The translations under genes were made by a program, and so were the position numbers. Shown here one piece after another: positions 28,507 to 37,500 of a stretch of 64,000 bases of DNA. Under the pieces are notes generated by a model, which worked only from the letters and a program-made list of their open reading frames with translations, ran no database searches and was not told the DNA's origin. This DNA is from Cyanobacteriota bacterium (lineage in GTDB: Bacteria; Acidobacteriota; Vicinamibacteria; Vicinamibacterales; UBA2999): positions 1 through 64,000 of the forward strand of contig JAIEMQ010000011.1 of NCBI GenBank assembly GCA_019752015.1, read 5' to 3'. How positions within the stretch are numbered: the first letter of the stretch is position 1; the number at the start of each line of letters is the position of its first letter.

Positions 28507-30248
28507 TGTTCGGCGATCACCCTCGCATCGCCGTAACCGCCGAGCGCGTGCAGGCGCTGGAGGTCGGCAACTGCATCCTCACGGCTGAAGAATGGCCCCA
28601 ACACGACTTGTTGCGCTTCGCTTCGGGCCATGCGGAACGGCCGCTGCATGGCCGGCAGGCCGGCCCGCGTCAGCGTATCGACGAGCCCATCGGCGCGCTC
28701 GCGGCTCGTGAAGAGGCCGACAGCGACGAGATAATCCCCGGACACTGCCGCTGGCCTATGCTCTGCAGCCGGTCGATGCTCAACGACGGGACGATGCTCG
28801 GCGACCGGCTCCGCAAATGACGACATTGCGTCCTCAAACCTGACGAGCATGTCCGGCACCGACGCCTCAACGGCGGCGTTCTGCATGGGCGTCAACGTCG
28901 ACACGCCCAGCACTGCCAGGTTGATGCCGACGAAGGCGACAACGACGATCGCGGCGCGCTTCGCCCACAAGCGAAGCAACTTCTGCATGTAGGTTTCCGA
29001 CCGGACGTTGCGCGGCCAGTCGGTCTCGACCGGGCGCGCCGCTGTTTCACGCTTCGCGGGCGTGATTGGCGCGGGACGCCGGCGTGGCGCGGCAGTCGCA
29101 GTCTTGACGATCGATGTTGCCGACGGCCGGGATGCCGGGCCCAGATCCTTGTTCGTCCACTTGTCGATCAGTTGCTCGAAGTCTTCTTCCTCGTCGAGCG
29201 GCGGCTCGGGCGCGATCGCCGCGGGCGGGGTGACCGCCGCGGGTTTCGATACCGGTGCGGCCGCGGCTGCCGGTGCGGCTGATGCCTCGGCGAACACGAT
29301 CGCGTCCCACGTCGGGGAGAGCGTCGCGGAGCCCAGCTCGAGGAGCGCCGCGTCGAGCATCTGCTGGCTCACCGCGTCGGCGCGCCGCTCGAACGCCAGG
29401 TGCAGCGCGCGATCGCACACCCGATTGATCAACCGCGGCACGCCGCCGGTGCGGCGATGCATCGCATCGATGACGGCCGGCGGGAACAACACGCGATCGC
29501 GGCTGCCGCCGGCGGCCTGCAATCGATAGTCGATGTAGCCGGCAACCACCTCGCGGGTCATCGGCGCGAGACGATGGTAGCCGCAAACGCGCTGGTCGAC
29601 CTGCCGCATCTCCGGCAGCTTCAACTTGGCGTGAAGCTCGGGCTGCCCGACGAACACGATCTGCAGGCGGCCGCGCGCGCCGAACGTATCCGACAGAATG
29701 CGCGTCTCCTCGATCAGCGGCAGCGACAGGTTCTGCGCTTCGTCGAGAATGACGACGGCGAAGGCGTCCGCGGCGAGCGAGTTCAGGAACTCCGACAAGA
29801 GATAGCCGAGCTCGGTGCGCGACGCCTGGCGCAGCCGGCCGTCGGTAAGCTCCTGGATCGACAACACCCCGAAGTCGATCAGCATCATCTTCAGCAGGTC
29901 TTCGCGCGACGCAAACGGATCGGGCACGATCGAACTGTGCGTCTTGCGGCCCATCTCGCGCAGCACGGCGCGGCACAACGTGGTCTTGCCGGTGCCGATC
30001 TCTCCGGTCAGCACCGAAAGACCCTCACGACGTCGAATGCCGGCGAGGAGCTTGTCGCGCGTGGCGCCGTAGGCCGGACTCTCGTAGACGAATCGCGGGT
30101 CAGCATTCAGGCTGAAGGGTTTTTCGTCCAGGCCGAAGAACGGCTCGTACGTCAGGGTGTCTGCGGGTGGCGTAAACGGCACCAGCGAGGCGGGCTTCTG
30201 GCCAGCCTCAACGAGACTTGCTGGCTTTTGATGGTAGTCTATGGACAC
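28503..30248 (-). CDS. ExeA/GspA-like AAA ATPase with C-terminal SPOR domain
   Basis: A 581-residue protein. The N-terminal ExeA ATPase ('YEPFFGLDEKPFSLNADPRF', Walker A GEIGTGKTT, Walker B VVILDEAQN, sensor and lid, about 40-300) is followed by a Pro/Ala-rich linker, a transmembrane helix (about 425-445; AAIVVVAFVGINLAVLGV) and a SPOR domain (about 500-580) that binds denuded glycan. This topology, ATPase inside and peptidoglycan binding outside, fits a role in remodelling the wall for envelope machines, as ExeA does for secretin assembly. Start is GTG at 30248. The N-terminus repeats QKPASLV twice. Confidence 0.85.
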   Translation of the reverse strand: MSIDYHQKPASLVEAGQKPASLVPFTPPADTLTYEPFFGLDEKPFSLNADPRFVYESPAYGATRDKLLAGIRRREGLSVLTGEIGTGKTTLCRAVLREMGRKTHSSIVPDPFASREDLLKMMLIDFGVLSIQELTDGRLRQASRTELGYLLSEFLNSLAADAFAVVILDEAQNLSLPLIEETRILSDTFGARGRLQIVFVGQPELHAKLKLPEMRQVDQRVCGYHRLAPMTREVVAGYIDYRLQAAGGSRDRVLFPPAVIDAMHRRTGGVPRLINRVCDRALHLAFERRADAVSQQMLDAALLELGSATLSPTWDAIVFAEASAAPAAAAAPVSKPAAVTPPAAIAPEPPLDEEEDFEQLIDKWTNKDLGPASRPSATSIVKTATAAPRRRPAPITPAKRETAARPVETDWPRNVRSETYMQKLLRLWAKRAAIVVVAFVGINLAVLGVSTLTPMQNAAVEASVPDMLVRFEDAMSSFAEPVAEHRPVVEHRPAAEHRPAAVSGDYLVAVGLFTSRERADGLVDTLTRAGLPAMQRPFRMARSEAQQVVLGPFFSREDAVADLQRLHALGGYGDARVIAEQ

Positions 30249-30365
30249 GATCCCTGCAAACTAAGCAGGAAAAATGCCCACAATACAGGCGCCCTTTTGG
30301 GCTGTTATTCGCTGGATGACCGCCCTGCTGTCCCAAATTGAGACTGCCCAGCGACATTTCTGAAA

Positions 30366-31199
30366 TTACGTCGTCGACTTTTCGCCGGTCTTGCCGATAC
30401 GCACGCCGCCGTTGGTGGTGCTCAAATTTACTTTCGCGCCACCGCCGTTCATGGTGCCGTTCAGGCGCCGCCGCTTGTCGAACTCGTTCTGCTGCGTTTC
30501 CTTGTTGAGATCGAGGTTCTCGACGCGCACGCCGCCATTGACGCACCGCGCCGCAATCGTCGCCTTGCTCTCTGACGGCAGATCCAACTCGATGCCGCCG
30601 TTCACGGTCTCCATCTCGATCGAGTCACTCGCCTCGAGCGGAGCGCTCAGGGCCAACTCCACGCCACCGTTGACGGCCGACCCTTCGAAGATGCTCGCGT
30701 TGATGCCGATGCCCTTGACGCCGCCGTTGGTCGTCCTGGCGTGAATCTCGTTCGAGAGATTGTTCATGCGCACGCCGCCGTTGATCGTCCTCAGGTCGAC
30801 CACGACGCCCTTCGGCACCTTCACGGTCCACTCGATCTCGTGATCGGCACGGCGCGGCGGACGCGATTCCACGCGCACTGAAGAGTCCCCGGCCTCTTCC
30901 CTGATCTCGAGCTGGGCCAGGACCTCCCTGGCTTTCTCGTCCGACATCGCCTTGGCGGTTCGCTTTCCCTCGACGATCACCTCGGCGCCGTCGGTCGGCT
31001 CGGCGGTGATGCGGCCGTTGACGTTGATCAGCTCGAATCTCTGTTTGTCGCCCAGCTTGTAGGTGCGCGACCAGGTATCGGTGGCCTTACCGGCGGCAAT
31101 ATCGAACGACAGGTTGCCGTTGGCGCTGGTCTGGATATCACAGGCCGCCGTGGCCAGCCCAACCGCGAAGACCGCCGCGAGTACAGAGATTTTGCGCAT
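30366..31199 (-). CDS. DUF4097-family beta-solenoid lipoprotein
   Basis: A 277-residue protein with a lipobox-type leader (MRKISVLAAVFAVGLATAAC; Cys20) so probably a lipoprotein. The body holds about six NGGV/I-containing turns ('TTNGGVKGIGI', 'AVNGGVELAL', 'TVNGGIELDL', 'CVNGGVRVENL') of the DUF4097 family, a right-handed beta-helix-like adhesin/anchoring domain. The function is unknown. It is monocistronic, with TATAGT 5 nt upstream of its ATG, and faces away from a gene stump at 31265. Confidence 0.82.
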   Translation of the reverse strand: MRKISVLAAVFAVGLATAACDIQTSANGNLSFDIAAGKATDTWSRTYKLGDKQRFELINVNGRITAEPTDGAEVIVEGKRTAKAMSDEKAREVLAQLEIREEAGDSSVRVESRPPRRADHEIEWTVKVPKGVVVDLRTINGGVRMNNLSNEIHARTTNGGVKGIGINASIFEGSAVNGGVELALSAPLEASDSIEMETVNGGIELDLPSESKATIAARCVNGGVRVENLDLNKETQQNEFDKRRRLNGTMNGGGAKVNLSTTNGGVRIGKTGEKSTT

Positions 31200-31204
31200 A
31201 AACC

Positions 31205-31210
31205 ACTATA
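31205..31210 (-). promoter_or_regulatory. candidate -10 box for the DUF4097 gene
   Basis: TATAGT on the minus strand ends 5 nt before the ATG at 31199, again pointing to a leaderless message. Confidence 0.45.
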
Positions 31211-31251
31211 CGAGTCCGACTGGCTCCGGTTCCAGTGCCGGGCCGGGGTGC

Positions 31252-31257
31252 TATTCT
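31252..31257 (+). promoter_or_regulatory. candidate -10 box for the gene stump
   Basis: TATTCT lies 7 nt before the ATG at 31265 on the plus strand. It is a promoter-like element still attached to a truncated gene. Confidence 0.35.
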
Positions 31258-31264
31258 GCGAAGG

Positions 31265-31436
31265 ATGTCGCGTCGCGTCGCTATTGCCACGGCCGTGCTG
31301 ACGGTGGCATGGCTGCTGGCATACGCTCCGACCGTCGCCGGCGGATTCATCAAGGATGACTTCGGCTGGATCGATCGCAGCCGGATGGAGGGCTGGCCGT
31401 CGCCTGGAACCCCTGGAACCCCCGGAACCGAGGTTA
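31265..31436 (+). pseudogene. 5' stump of a membrane protein gene cut at a nonamer array
   Basis: ATG 31265 opens a frame with a strong N-terminal membrane helix (MSRRVAIATAVLTVAWLLAYAP) followed by TVAGGFIKDDFGWIDRSR, which resembles the start of polytopic glycosyltransferase-like or TPR membrane proteins whose first periplasmic loop carries a DD motif. After about 45 residues it enters CCTGGAACC nonamers (31403-31429) and then runs backwards over the 3' end of smc. The rest of the gene is missing, so it is a truncated remnant. The exact family is a guess. Confidence 0.65.
31403..31429. repeat. CCTGGAACC nonamer array
   Basis: Three 9-nt units at the junction between the gene stump (plus) and the 3' end of smc (minus), 5 nt before the smc stop codon. 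Confidence 0.75.
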
Positions 31437-34400
31437 GTGCAGCTGAATGGAGATCAGCTTCGACACGCCCGGCTCTTCCATGGTGACGCCGTAGAGACGA
31501 TTCGCGATTTCCATCGTCTTGCGGCTGTGCGTGATGATGATGAACTGCGTCTTGTCCATCATCGAGCGCAGCATCTCGATGAAGCGGCGGATGTTGGCGT
31601 CGTCGAGCGGCGCGTCGATTTCGTCGAGCAGGCAGAACGGGCTCGGCCGGTACTTGAACATGCCGAACATCAGCGCGATCGCGGTCAGCGCCTTCTCGCC
31701 GCCTGACAGCAGCATCACGCTCTGCAGCCGCTTGCCGGGCGGCTGCGCGACGATGTCGATGCCGCTTTCGAGCGGATCGCTTTCATCGAGCAGGACGATG
31801 CCGGCCTTGCCGCCGCCGAAGAGCGTGGAGAAGGTCTGCTGGAAGTTGGCGTTGATGGCGGCGAACGCTTCGCGGAAGCGCGCGTGCGTGGTCTCGTCGA
31901 TCTTGCTGATTGCCTGATTGGTCTGATCGATCGAGTCGACCAGGTCCTGCCGCTGCGTCGTCAGGAAGCCATGACGCTCTTCGAGCTCCTTCGACTGCTC
32001 GATGGCCATCATGTTGACCGGGCCCATGCGCTCGATCTTTTCGCGGAGCTCGGCGATTGCCTCTTCGGCGGTCATCTGGGCGGGGGCAGCCTCCGTGTCC
32101 TCCGTGTCCTCCGTGTGCAGCGAAGCCGCCTCCGTGTCCTCGGCAGCCTCGAGCTCGTCGGGGTCGACGGCTTCAGCGGCGCGAATCGCGCGCACATCAG
32201 GCTGCACTTGACCAGAGGCTTCCATCTGCGCGACTTCGTCGCGGATCTCGTCGAGGGACGCGTTGACGGTATCGAGCGCCTGTTGCGCAAGGTGCGTGAG
32301 GTCCGATTCCGCGGTGGCGCGCTGCACGTCGACTTCCGCCGCCAGCGCGCGCAGTGCATCGACGGCGCGGCGGGCATCGCGGATGACCTCTTCCTGCCCT
32401 TCGGCGGACTGCCTGATCTCGAGGGCGCGCTCGTCGGCGCGCACCATGTCCTGCTTGAGGCCGTCGAGCCTGGAGACGTCTTCGTCCATCAGGCGCTGTC
32501 CGTCGACAATCGCCTGCAGGAGCCGCTCGCGCTGATCGCGCATCAACGCCACGTCGCGCGTGCACGAGTCCACGCGCCGCTCGAGGTCGGCGGCGAGATC
32601 TTCGAGCCGCGATACTTCGGCAACGGCGGCGGCACTGCGCTCCACCAGGCCGGCGTGATTGGCGCGTGCCTCGGCGGCCTTCGCGCTCAGGCCCTCTGCG
32701 GTGTCTCGCGCGTCACCGAGACGGCGCTGCGTCTCGGCGAGCGTAATCTCCGATTCGGTCTTCTGCTCGTTGAGCCGCGTGATCGATTCGCGCGCTTCGG
32801 CCTGCCGCGCGTCGAGGCCCGAGATCTCTTCCTTGACGCGATGGATTTCAGAACCGACGAGATCGACACGCTGATGAAGCCGCGCTTCATCGTCGTTGGC
32901 GCGCTCGGCCCGTGCCTGGACGCCGACGATCGATTTTTCCTGCCGGTGAATTTCGTCCGTGAGCCCGGCGATCGCCGCGGTGGCGTGGGCCATGGCCTGC
33001 TCGAACCCGCCGGCCTCGCCGTTCAACCGATCGAGCGCCGCCTTCGCGTCGTTGATCTTCTCGCGCAGCTCCTTGATTTCCCGCTTGGTCGCGAGAATGC
33101 CGCGCGACTCGGTCTTGTCGCCGCCGGTGACGACGTGCTTGCCGCGGAACACATCGCCTTCGAGCGTCACGACCGGGGACTGCACGGTCTGCGCGATGCG
33201 CGACGCCGATTCAAACGAGTCCGCGATCAGTGCGCCGCCCATCACGGCGTGAATCGCCTGCGGGAACGGGCCGCCGATGCGGACCACCGACGACAACGTC
33301 ACCGAGCCCGAAGGTGCGACGTGCTGCTGCAACCCGCCGCCGCTATCAACGCCACCCGGCGTCGTGCCGCCAAACATCGAGCGGAACGACGACACCATGC
33401 CGCCCCTCTCCGAGTTCTCCGTCAGTACCTGGTACGCCTCCGTGCCCTCGGCTGGTTTTCCAACGATGAAGCCACAACGGCCGGCATCCTCCTGGCGAAT
33501 CAACTGCAATCCCGCCGACACGTGCTCGAGCCGCTCGACCAGGATGTGCTGCAGCAGATCGCCCATGCACGCCTCGACGGCGCGCTCGTAGCGCGGCTCG
33601 ACCTCGATGAAGTCCGCAACCGCGCCCATCTGCCCGACCCTGCCGTTGGCGTTGACGAGCACCATCCGCGCCGCGTCGGCAAAGCCGCCGCGATGCGTAT
33701 CGATTTCCTCGAGCGAGTGCAGGCGCGCGGCCATGCCGGCGAGCTCCTGCTCGCGCGTGCGCCCTTCGCGCGAACGCCATTCGTGTTCGAGCCGCGCGGT
33801 GGCCAGCTCGGATTCACGGCCGGCGCGCGACATGCGCGCCGATTCAAGACCGTCCTGGGCGCGATGCAGCGCTTCCGCCGCCGCCACCCGCTGCGCGCGC
33901 GCTGTCTCGAGCTCGACATTCAGCTCGCGGGCTTCCAGATCGAGCCGGTTGTTGACGTCGATCGCCCGCTCGCGCTGCGCCGCCGCGGAATCGTGCGCCG
34001 CCGTCAGCGCCGTGATGGTATTGAGAATCGCGTACACGTCGCCGCGCGCCTTCTCGACGTCCTGCTCGAGCGCCTCGATCGCCATCCACGCGCGCCTGTA
34101 TTCCTCGGCGGCCGCCGCCGCAAGCGCCGCTGCTTCATTCCGCGCTGCCGCGGCTTCACTTGCGGCGCGACGCCGGCCCTCGAGCGCCACGCGCTCGGGC
34201 TCACGGCGCGCTTCGAGCTGCACGCGCTCGGCGTCCAGCTCGCCGGCGCGCTGCGTCAGCATTTCGGCCTGCTGGGTGTCGAGCGCGATCTGCTGCTGAC
34301 GACGATTGATTTCGAGCTCGTGGGCGTGAACCGCTTCACGTGCCTGCGTAGCCGCGGCATCCGCCGTGGCCAGCTCGATGCGAATCCTGCCGAGCTCGTT

Positions 34401-35297
34401 TTCGACTTCGGCGAGGCGTGCCGATGCGGCCGCTTCGTTCGTGCGCGCTTCGTTCAGCCGCGCGCGCGCGGCTTCGATCGCTTCGGACAGGCTGCGATAG
34501 CGCCGCGCGAACAGCACTTTCTCCCAGCGGCGCATCTCGTCGCGGAGACGCGTGTAGCGTCGGGCCTTGGCCGCCTGCCGCTTCATCGATCCACGCTGCT
34601 TGTCGATTTCGTAGATGATGTCTTCGAGGCGGGTGAGGTTCTGCTGCGCCGCTTCGAGCTTGAGCTCGGCGGCGCGGCGCCGGGCCTTGTATTTCGTGAT
34701 GCCCGCCGCTTCCTCGATCAGCTGACGACGATCGGTCGGACGCGAGCTGAGGATCATCCCGATCTTGCCCTGCTCGATGATCGCGTAGGCCTTGGCGCCA
34801 AGGCCGGTGTCCATCAGCAGCTCGTGGATGTCCTTGAGCCGGCACGTCTGCCCGTCGATCAGGTATTCGCTCTCGCCCGATCGGAACAGCCGACGCGTCA
34901 CCTCGACCTCGCGCGTGACGGTATCGATCAGCGCAACCGCCTCGGGATAATGACCGTTCCCGTTGGCTCCCGGTTCCCGGCTCCCGGCTCCCGGTAGTTC
35001 CTCGCCCAGTTCTTTTGCCAGCGAGGGAGGCACGATGACGTTGCCGAAACGGAGACGCACTTCCGCGGCGCCGGTGGGCTTGCGCGCATCGGAGCCGCTG
35101 AAAATGACGTCTTCCATTTTGTCGCCGCGCAGGCTTTTGGCGCTCTGCTCGCCAAGCACCCACGTGAGCGCATCGGCCACGTTGCTCTTACCGCAGCCGT
35201 TGGGTCCGACAATGGCGGTGACGCCACGGTCGAATGCCAGCTCGGATCGATCCGAGAAGGACTTGAAGCCTGAGATTTCTAGACGTTCGAGATGCAT
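31434..35297 (-). CDS. smc: chromosome segregation ATPase SMC
   Basis: A 1287-residue SMC: ATP head with Walker A GPNGCGKSN (about 32-40), two long coiled-coil arms, a hinge (about 540-660), then the C-terminal head with signature LSGGEKALTAIAL and Walker B FCLLDEIDAPLDD. It should act with ScpAB, which are not in this window. It is about 100 residues longer than usual SMC. Part of the excess comes from repeat-encoded inserts: GAGSREPGA at about 102-111 in the head (a heptamer array) and TEDTED-type acid repeats at about 1054-1069 near the second head (a nonamer array). Confidence 0.95.
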   Translation of the reverse strand: MHLERLEISGFKSFSDRSELAFDRGVTAIVGPNGCGKSNVADALTWVLGEQSAKSLRGDKMEDVIFSGSDARKPTGAAEVRLRFGNVIVPPSLAKELGEELPGAGSREPGANGNGHYPEAVALIDTVTREVEVTRRLFRSGESEYLIDGQTCRLKDIHELLMDTGLGAKAYAIIEQGKIGMILSSRPTDRRQLIEEAAGITKYKARRRAAELKLEAAQQNLTRLEDIIYEIDKQRGSMKRQAAKARRYTRLRDEMRRWEKVLFARRYRSLSEAIEAARARLNEARTNEAAASARLAEVENELGRIRIELATADAAATQAREAVHAHELEINRRQQQIALDTQQAEMLTQRAGELDAERVQLEARREPERVALEGRRRAASEAAAARNEAAALAAAAAEEYRRAWMAIEALEQDVEKARGDVYAILNTITALTAAHDSAAAQRERAIDVNNRLDLEARELNVELETARAQRVAAAEALHRAQDGLESARMSRAGRESELATARLEHEWRSREGRTREQELAGMAARLHSLEEIDTHRGGFADAARMVLVNANGRVGQMGAVADFIEVEPRYERAVEACMGDLLQHILVERLEHVSAGLQLIRQEDAGRCGFIVGKPAEGTEAYQVLTENSERGGMVSSFRSMFGGTTPGGVDSGGGLQQHVAPSGSVTLSSVVRIGGPFPQAIHAVMGGALIADSFESASRIAQTVQSPVVTLEGDVFRGKHVVTGGDKTESRGILATKREIKELREKINDAKAALDRLNGEAGGFEQAMAHATAAIAGLTDEIHRQEKSIVGVQARAERANDDEARLHQRVDLVGSEIHRVKEEISGLDARQAEARESITRLNEQKTESEITLAETQRRLGDARDTAEGLSAKAAEARANHAGLVERSAAAVAEVSRLEDLAADLERRVDSCTRDVALMRDQRERLLQAIVDGQRLMDEDVSRLDGLKQDMVRADERALEIRQSAEGQEEVIRDARRAVDALRALAAEVDVQRATAESDLTHLAQQALDTVNASLDEIRDEVAQMEASGQVQPDVRAIRAAEAVDPDELEAAEDTEAASLHTEDTEDTEAAPAQMTAEEAIAELREKIERMGPVNMMAIEQSKELEERHGFLTTQRQDLVDSIDQTNQAISKIDETTHARFREAFAAINANFQQTFSTLFGGGKAGIVLLDESDPLESGIDIVAQPPGKRLQSVMLLSGGEKALTAIALMFGMFKYRPSPFCLLDEIDAPLDDANIRRFIEMLRSMMDKTQFIIITHSRKTMEIANRLYGVTMEEPGVSKLISIQLH
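32090..32137. repeat. CCTCCGTGT nonamer array inside smc
   Basis: Three adjacent 9-nt units plus a fourth after an 12-nt spacer. On the coding strand they read ACACGGAGG and encode TED repeats just before the C-terminal coiled-coil end. In frame because nine is divisible by three. Confidence 0.85.
34965..34992. repeat. GGCTCCC heptamer array inside smc
   Basis: Four 7-nt units (GGCTCCC, GGTTCCC, GGCTCCC, GGCTCCC) flanked by degenerate ones, within the N-terminal head-encoding part. They encode a Gly/Ser/Pro-rich loop not expected in SMC. Confidence 0.85.
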
Positions 35298-35398
35298 TTC
35301 GACGGGTACAAAAGGAAACGCCCGTCAGTCTAGCAAGCACAGTTTGTTGTAGCAAGAAGGAAAAGACCCCCAATATTTAGGGGCATTAGCCCGAAGCG

Positions 35399-35460
35399 AC
35401 GTCCGCCTTCGCCCTTCGGGCTTCGGCGAGACAAACCCTTCGCCTTGCGGCTCAGGGTTT
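35399..35460. repeat. CTTCG-rich dispersed repeat, copy 3
   Basis: In the gap between smc and the S41 protease, this has CCGCCTTCGCCCTTCGG, GCTTCGGCGAGACA and a second CCTTCGCCTTGCGG half. It overlaps the S41 stop codon (35452-35454). The remaining gap (35298-35398) holds no recognisable feature except an imperfect CCCC/GGGG hairpin near 35365-35382. Confidence 0.7.
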
Positions 35461-37062
35461 GGCTGTATTCGTCTTCTTGAGCTCGAGCAGCTTTTCGGCT
35501 TCAGAGAACTTCGAGATCGCAAACTTCGCCTGCGGATCGACGGTAATCAGATGCTGCCGCGCGGTCGCGACGTCGAACACCACTTCATCGATGTAGAAGT
35601 GAATCATCGCGCGGATGAATTCAACGTCCTTCGTCCAGGCGTCCTCTTCGATCTTGAAATTCTTCGACGCGACGAACTTCTTGAAGTCGGCGACCATCAC
35701 GTCGTCAACCGTGAAGTCCTTCTGCACGATCCGGCGCGACGGACCCGAATGTCCGATGCGCGGATCGCCTTCGCGATCGAACGCTTCCGCGTACAGCTGG
35801 AACAAGCCGCGGCCGTAAAGCGTGCGGCCGAAGCGCGTCGGATTGAAGCCTTCGACCGGGCCATCGAAGCGCAGGTCGGGCTCGATGCCGCCGCCCGAAT
35901 ACACTTTGCGGCCCGCCGCCGTGTACTTCAACTGGTCTGCGGACTTCTCACGCTCTTTCTGATCCTTCAGCGTGTAGGTCAGGTACTCGTCGAAGGTGCC
36001 GTCCCACGGGCGCTGGATCAGGCGGCCGCTCGGCGTGTAGTAACGCGCGGTCGTCAGCGCGAGGCCCGCGCCGCCGCTGACGCGATACACCGACTGCACG
36101 AGCGCCTTGCCGAACGTGGTCTCGCCGACGACCAGCGAGCGATCGTAATCCTGCAGCGCGCCCGACACGATTTCCGACGCGCTCGCGCTGTTGCGATTGA
36201 CGAGCGTGATCATCGGAATCGTCAGGTAGTCGCCCTGATCGGTCGCGCGATAATCCGAATCCGAATTCGGCACGCGGCCGCGCGTGTAGACGACCATCGA
36301 GCCCTTCGGCACGAAACGGTTGGTCATTTTAATCGCCTGATCGAGCTGGCCGCCCGGGTTGCCGCGCAGGTCGAGCACGAGGCGCTTCATGCCCTGCCTG
36401 GTCAGGCGCTCGAGCGCAAGGCCAAGATCCTCATCCGTGTGCTCCGCGAAATCCGTGACGCCGACGTAGCCGGTCGTGCTGTCGATCATGAACGACGCCG
36501 ACAGGCTCGGGATGCTCACCTGATCGCGCATCACGCGCATTTCGAGCAGCCGCTCGAACCCCTTGCGCCGCACGCCGATGTTGACGAAGGTGCCCTTCGG
36601 TCCCTTCAGCTTGTTGACGGTCGCTTCGGTGGTCCAGCCCTTGGCGCTGACGCCTTCAACCGTCGCGATCACGTCGCCGCGCCGGATGCCGCTGCTGAAT
36701 GCGGGCGACCCTTCGAACACGCGGTTCGCCGTGATGTCCCCGTCGATCGAGGAAATGGTGAGGCCCAGGCCGTAGTAGCGGCCTTCCTGCCGCTCGCGCA
36801 TCTGCGCGTAGGTGCGCGGGTCCATGAAGCTCGAATGCGGATCGAGCGTCTGCAGCATGCCGTTGATCGCGCCGTAAACCATGCGGTCCGATTCGACCGG
36901 TTCCGCGTACTGCGTCTGGATCGCCGTCAGCGCCGCGGTGAAGGTCTTGTAATGGTTCGGAACGGTGTCGGCAGTGGCGAAGGCGCTTTTTCCGTAAACC
37001 CCTCCAACGAGGGCGGACACCACGATGGCGACGACAGCGGCAACGGTCGATCTACTGCGCAT
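35452..37062 (-). CDS. S41 family C-terminal processing peptidase (Ctp/Prc)
   Basis: A 536-residue periplasmic protease with an N-terminal signal anchor (about 7-24), a PDZ domain (about 85-170) and the S41 catalytic core with the Ser/Lys dyad: Ser in NSASASEIVSG and Lys in GETTFGKALVQ. An extra C-terminal region of about 150 residues is Lys/Glu-rich and helical. It trims C-termini of envelope proteins. TACCAT lies 5 nt before the ATG at 37062. Its stop codon lies in a CTTCG-rich repeat. Confidence 0.92.
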   Translation of the reverse strand: MRSRSTVAAVVAIVVSALVGGVYGKSAFATADTVPNHYKTFTAALTAIQTQYAEPVESDRMVYGAINGMLQTLDPHSSFMDPRTYAQMRERQEGRYYGLGLTISSIDGDITANRVFEGSPAFSSGIRRGDVIATVEGVSAKGWTTEATVNKLKGPKGTFVNIGVRRKGFERLLEMRVMRDQVSIPSLSASFMIDSTTGYVGVTDFAEHTDEDLGLALERLTRQGMKRLVLDLRGNPGGQLDQAIKMTNRFVPKGSMVVYTRGRVPNSDSDYRATDQGDYLTIPMITLVNRNSASASEIVSGALQDYDRSLVVGETTFGKALVQSVYRVSGGAGLALTTARYYTPSGRLIQRPWDGTFDEYLTYTLKDQKEREKSADQLKYTAAGRKVYSGGGIEPDLRFDGPVEGFNPTRFGRTLYGRGLFQLYAEAFDREGDPRIGHSGPSRRIVQKDFTVDDVMVADFKKFVASKNFKIEEDAWTKDVEFIRAMIHFYIDEVVFDVATARQHLITVDPQAKFAISKFSEAEKLLELKKTNTAKP

Positions 37063-37067
37063 AAATG

Positions 37068-37093
37068 ATGGTAACCCGGTTTAGGTCTATACT
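37068..37093. promoter_or_regulatory. divergent -10 boxes for ctp and tatA
   Basis: Minus-strand TACCAT (37068-37073) sits 5 nt before the protease ATG. Plus-strand TATACT (37088-37093) points to tatA, whose ATG is 87 nt downstream. The boxes are only 14 nt apart. Confidence 0.4.
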
Positions 37094-37144
37094 GGGCTTT
37101 GGACGTTTTTGCCTGAAAAAAGGCCGTGCGGACTACGAAAGTCC

Positions 37145-37159
37145 CCCGCCGGAGGCGGG
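37145..37159. other. small GC hairpin in the tatA leader
   Basis: CCCGCC, loop GGA, GGCGGG is a perfect 6-bp stem 20 nt upstream of the tatA ATG. A similar CCCCGC/GCGGGG hairpin occurs at 57243-57261, suggesting a dispersed palindromic motif. Confidence 0.4.
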
Positions 37160-37179
37160 TGAGTCAAAGGGGCACTTAT

Positions 37180-37491
37180 ATGTTTGGTTCCATCGGCATG
37201 CCCGAGCTGATCATCATCCTGGTGATCGCCCTCATCATTTTCGGGCCCCGGAAGCTTCCCGAGCTCGGCAAGTCGCTCGGCCGCAGCCTGAACGAGTTCA
37301 AGAAGGCGTCGACCGACCTGCAGAACACCCTCGAGCAGGAAATCAAGATCGAGGAGCAGAAGGAACAGGCAAAGAAGGACAAGGAGGAAGAAAAGACCGC
37401 GTCCGCGGCATTCGACTCGGGCAACCGATTCGATGCCGACAAGAAGAACGACGATCAGAGCAAACCGCCGCAGACGGTCTCGCGCGGCTAA
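37180..37491 (+). CDS. tatA: Sec-independent protein translocase TatA/TatB
   Basis: A 103-residue Tat subunit: short periplasmic N-terminus (MFGSIGMPE), one transmembrane helix ([12 protein letters not shown]), the [14 protein letters not shown] hinge and amphipathic helix, then a Lys/Glu-rich tail. Glu at position 8 is compatible with TatB as well as TatA. ATG at 37180 follows AAAGGGG; an upstream in-frame extension does not fit the family. It precedes tatC by 9 nt. It exports folded, twin-arginine substrates. Confidence 0.92.
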   Translation: MFGSIGMPELIIILVIALIIFGPRKLPELGKSLGRSLNEFKKASTDLQNTLEQEIKIEEQKEQAKKDKEEEKTASAAFDSGNRFDADKKNDDQSKPPQTVSRG

Positions 37492-37500
37492 GTAAGTCCC

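Noticed and set aside
31884-34997. 1037-codon plus-strand frame antisense to smc
   Set aside because: Entirely opposite the SMC coding sequence, no recognisable domain, and no ribosome site.
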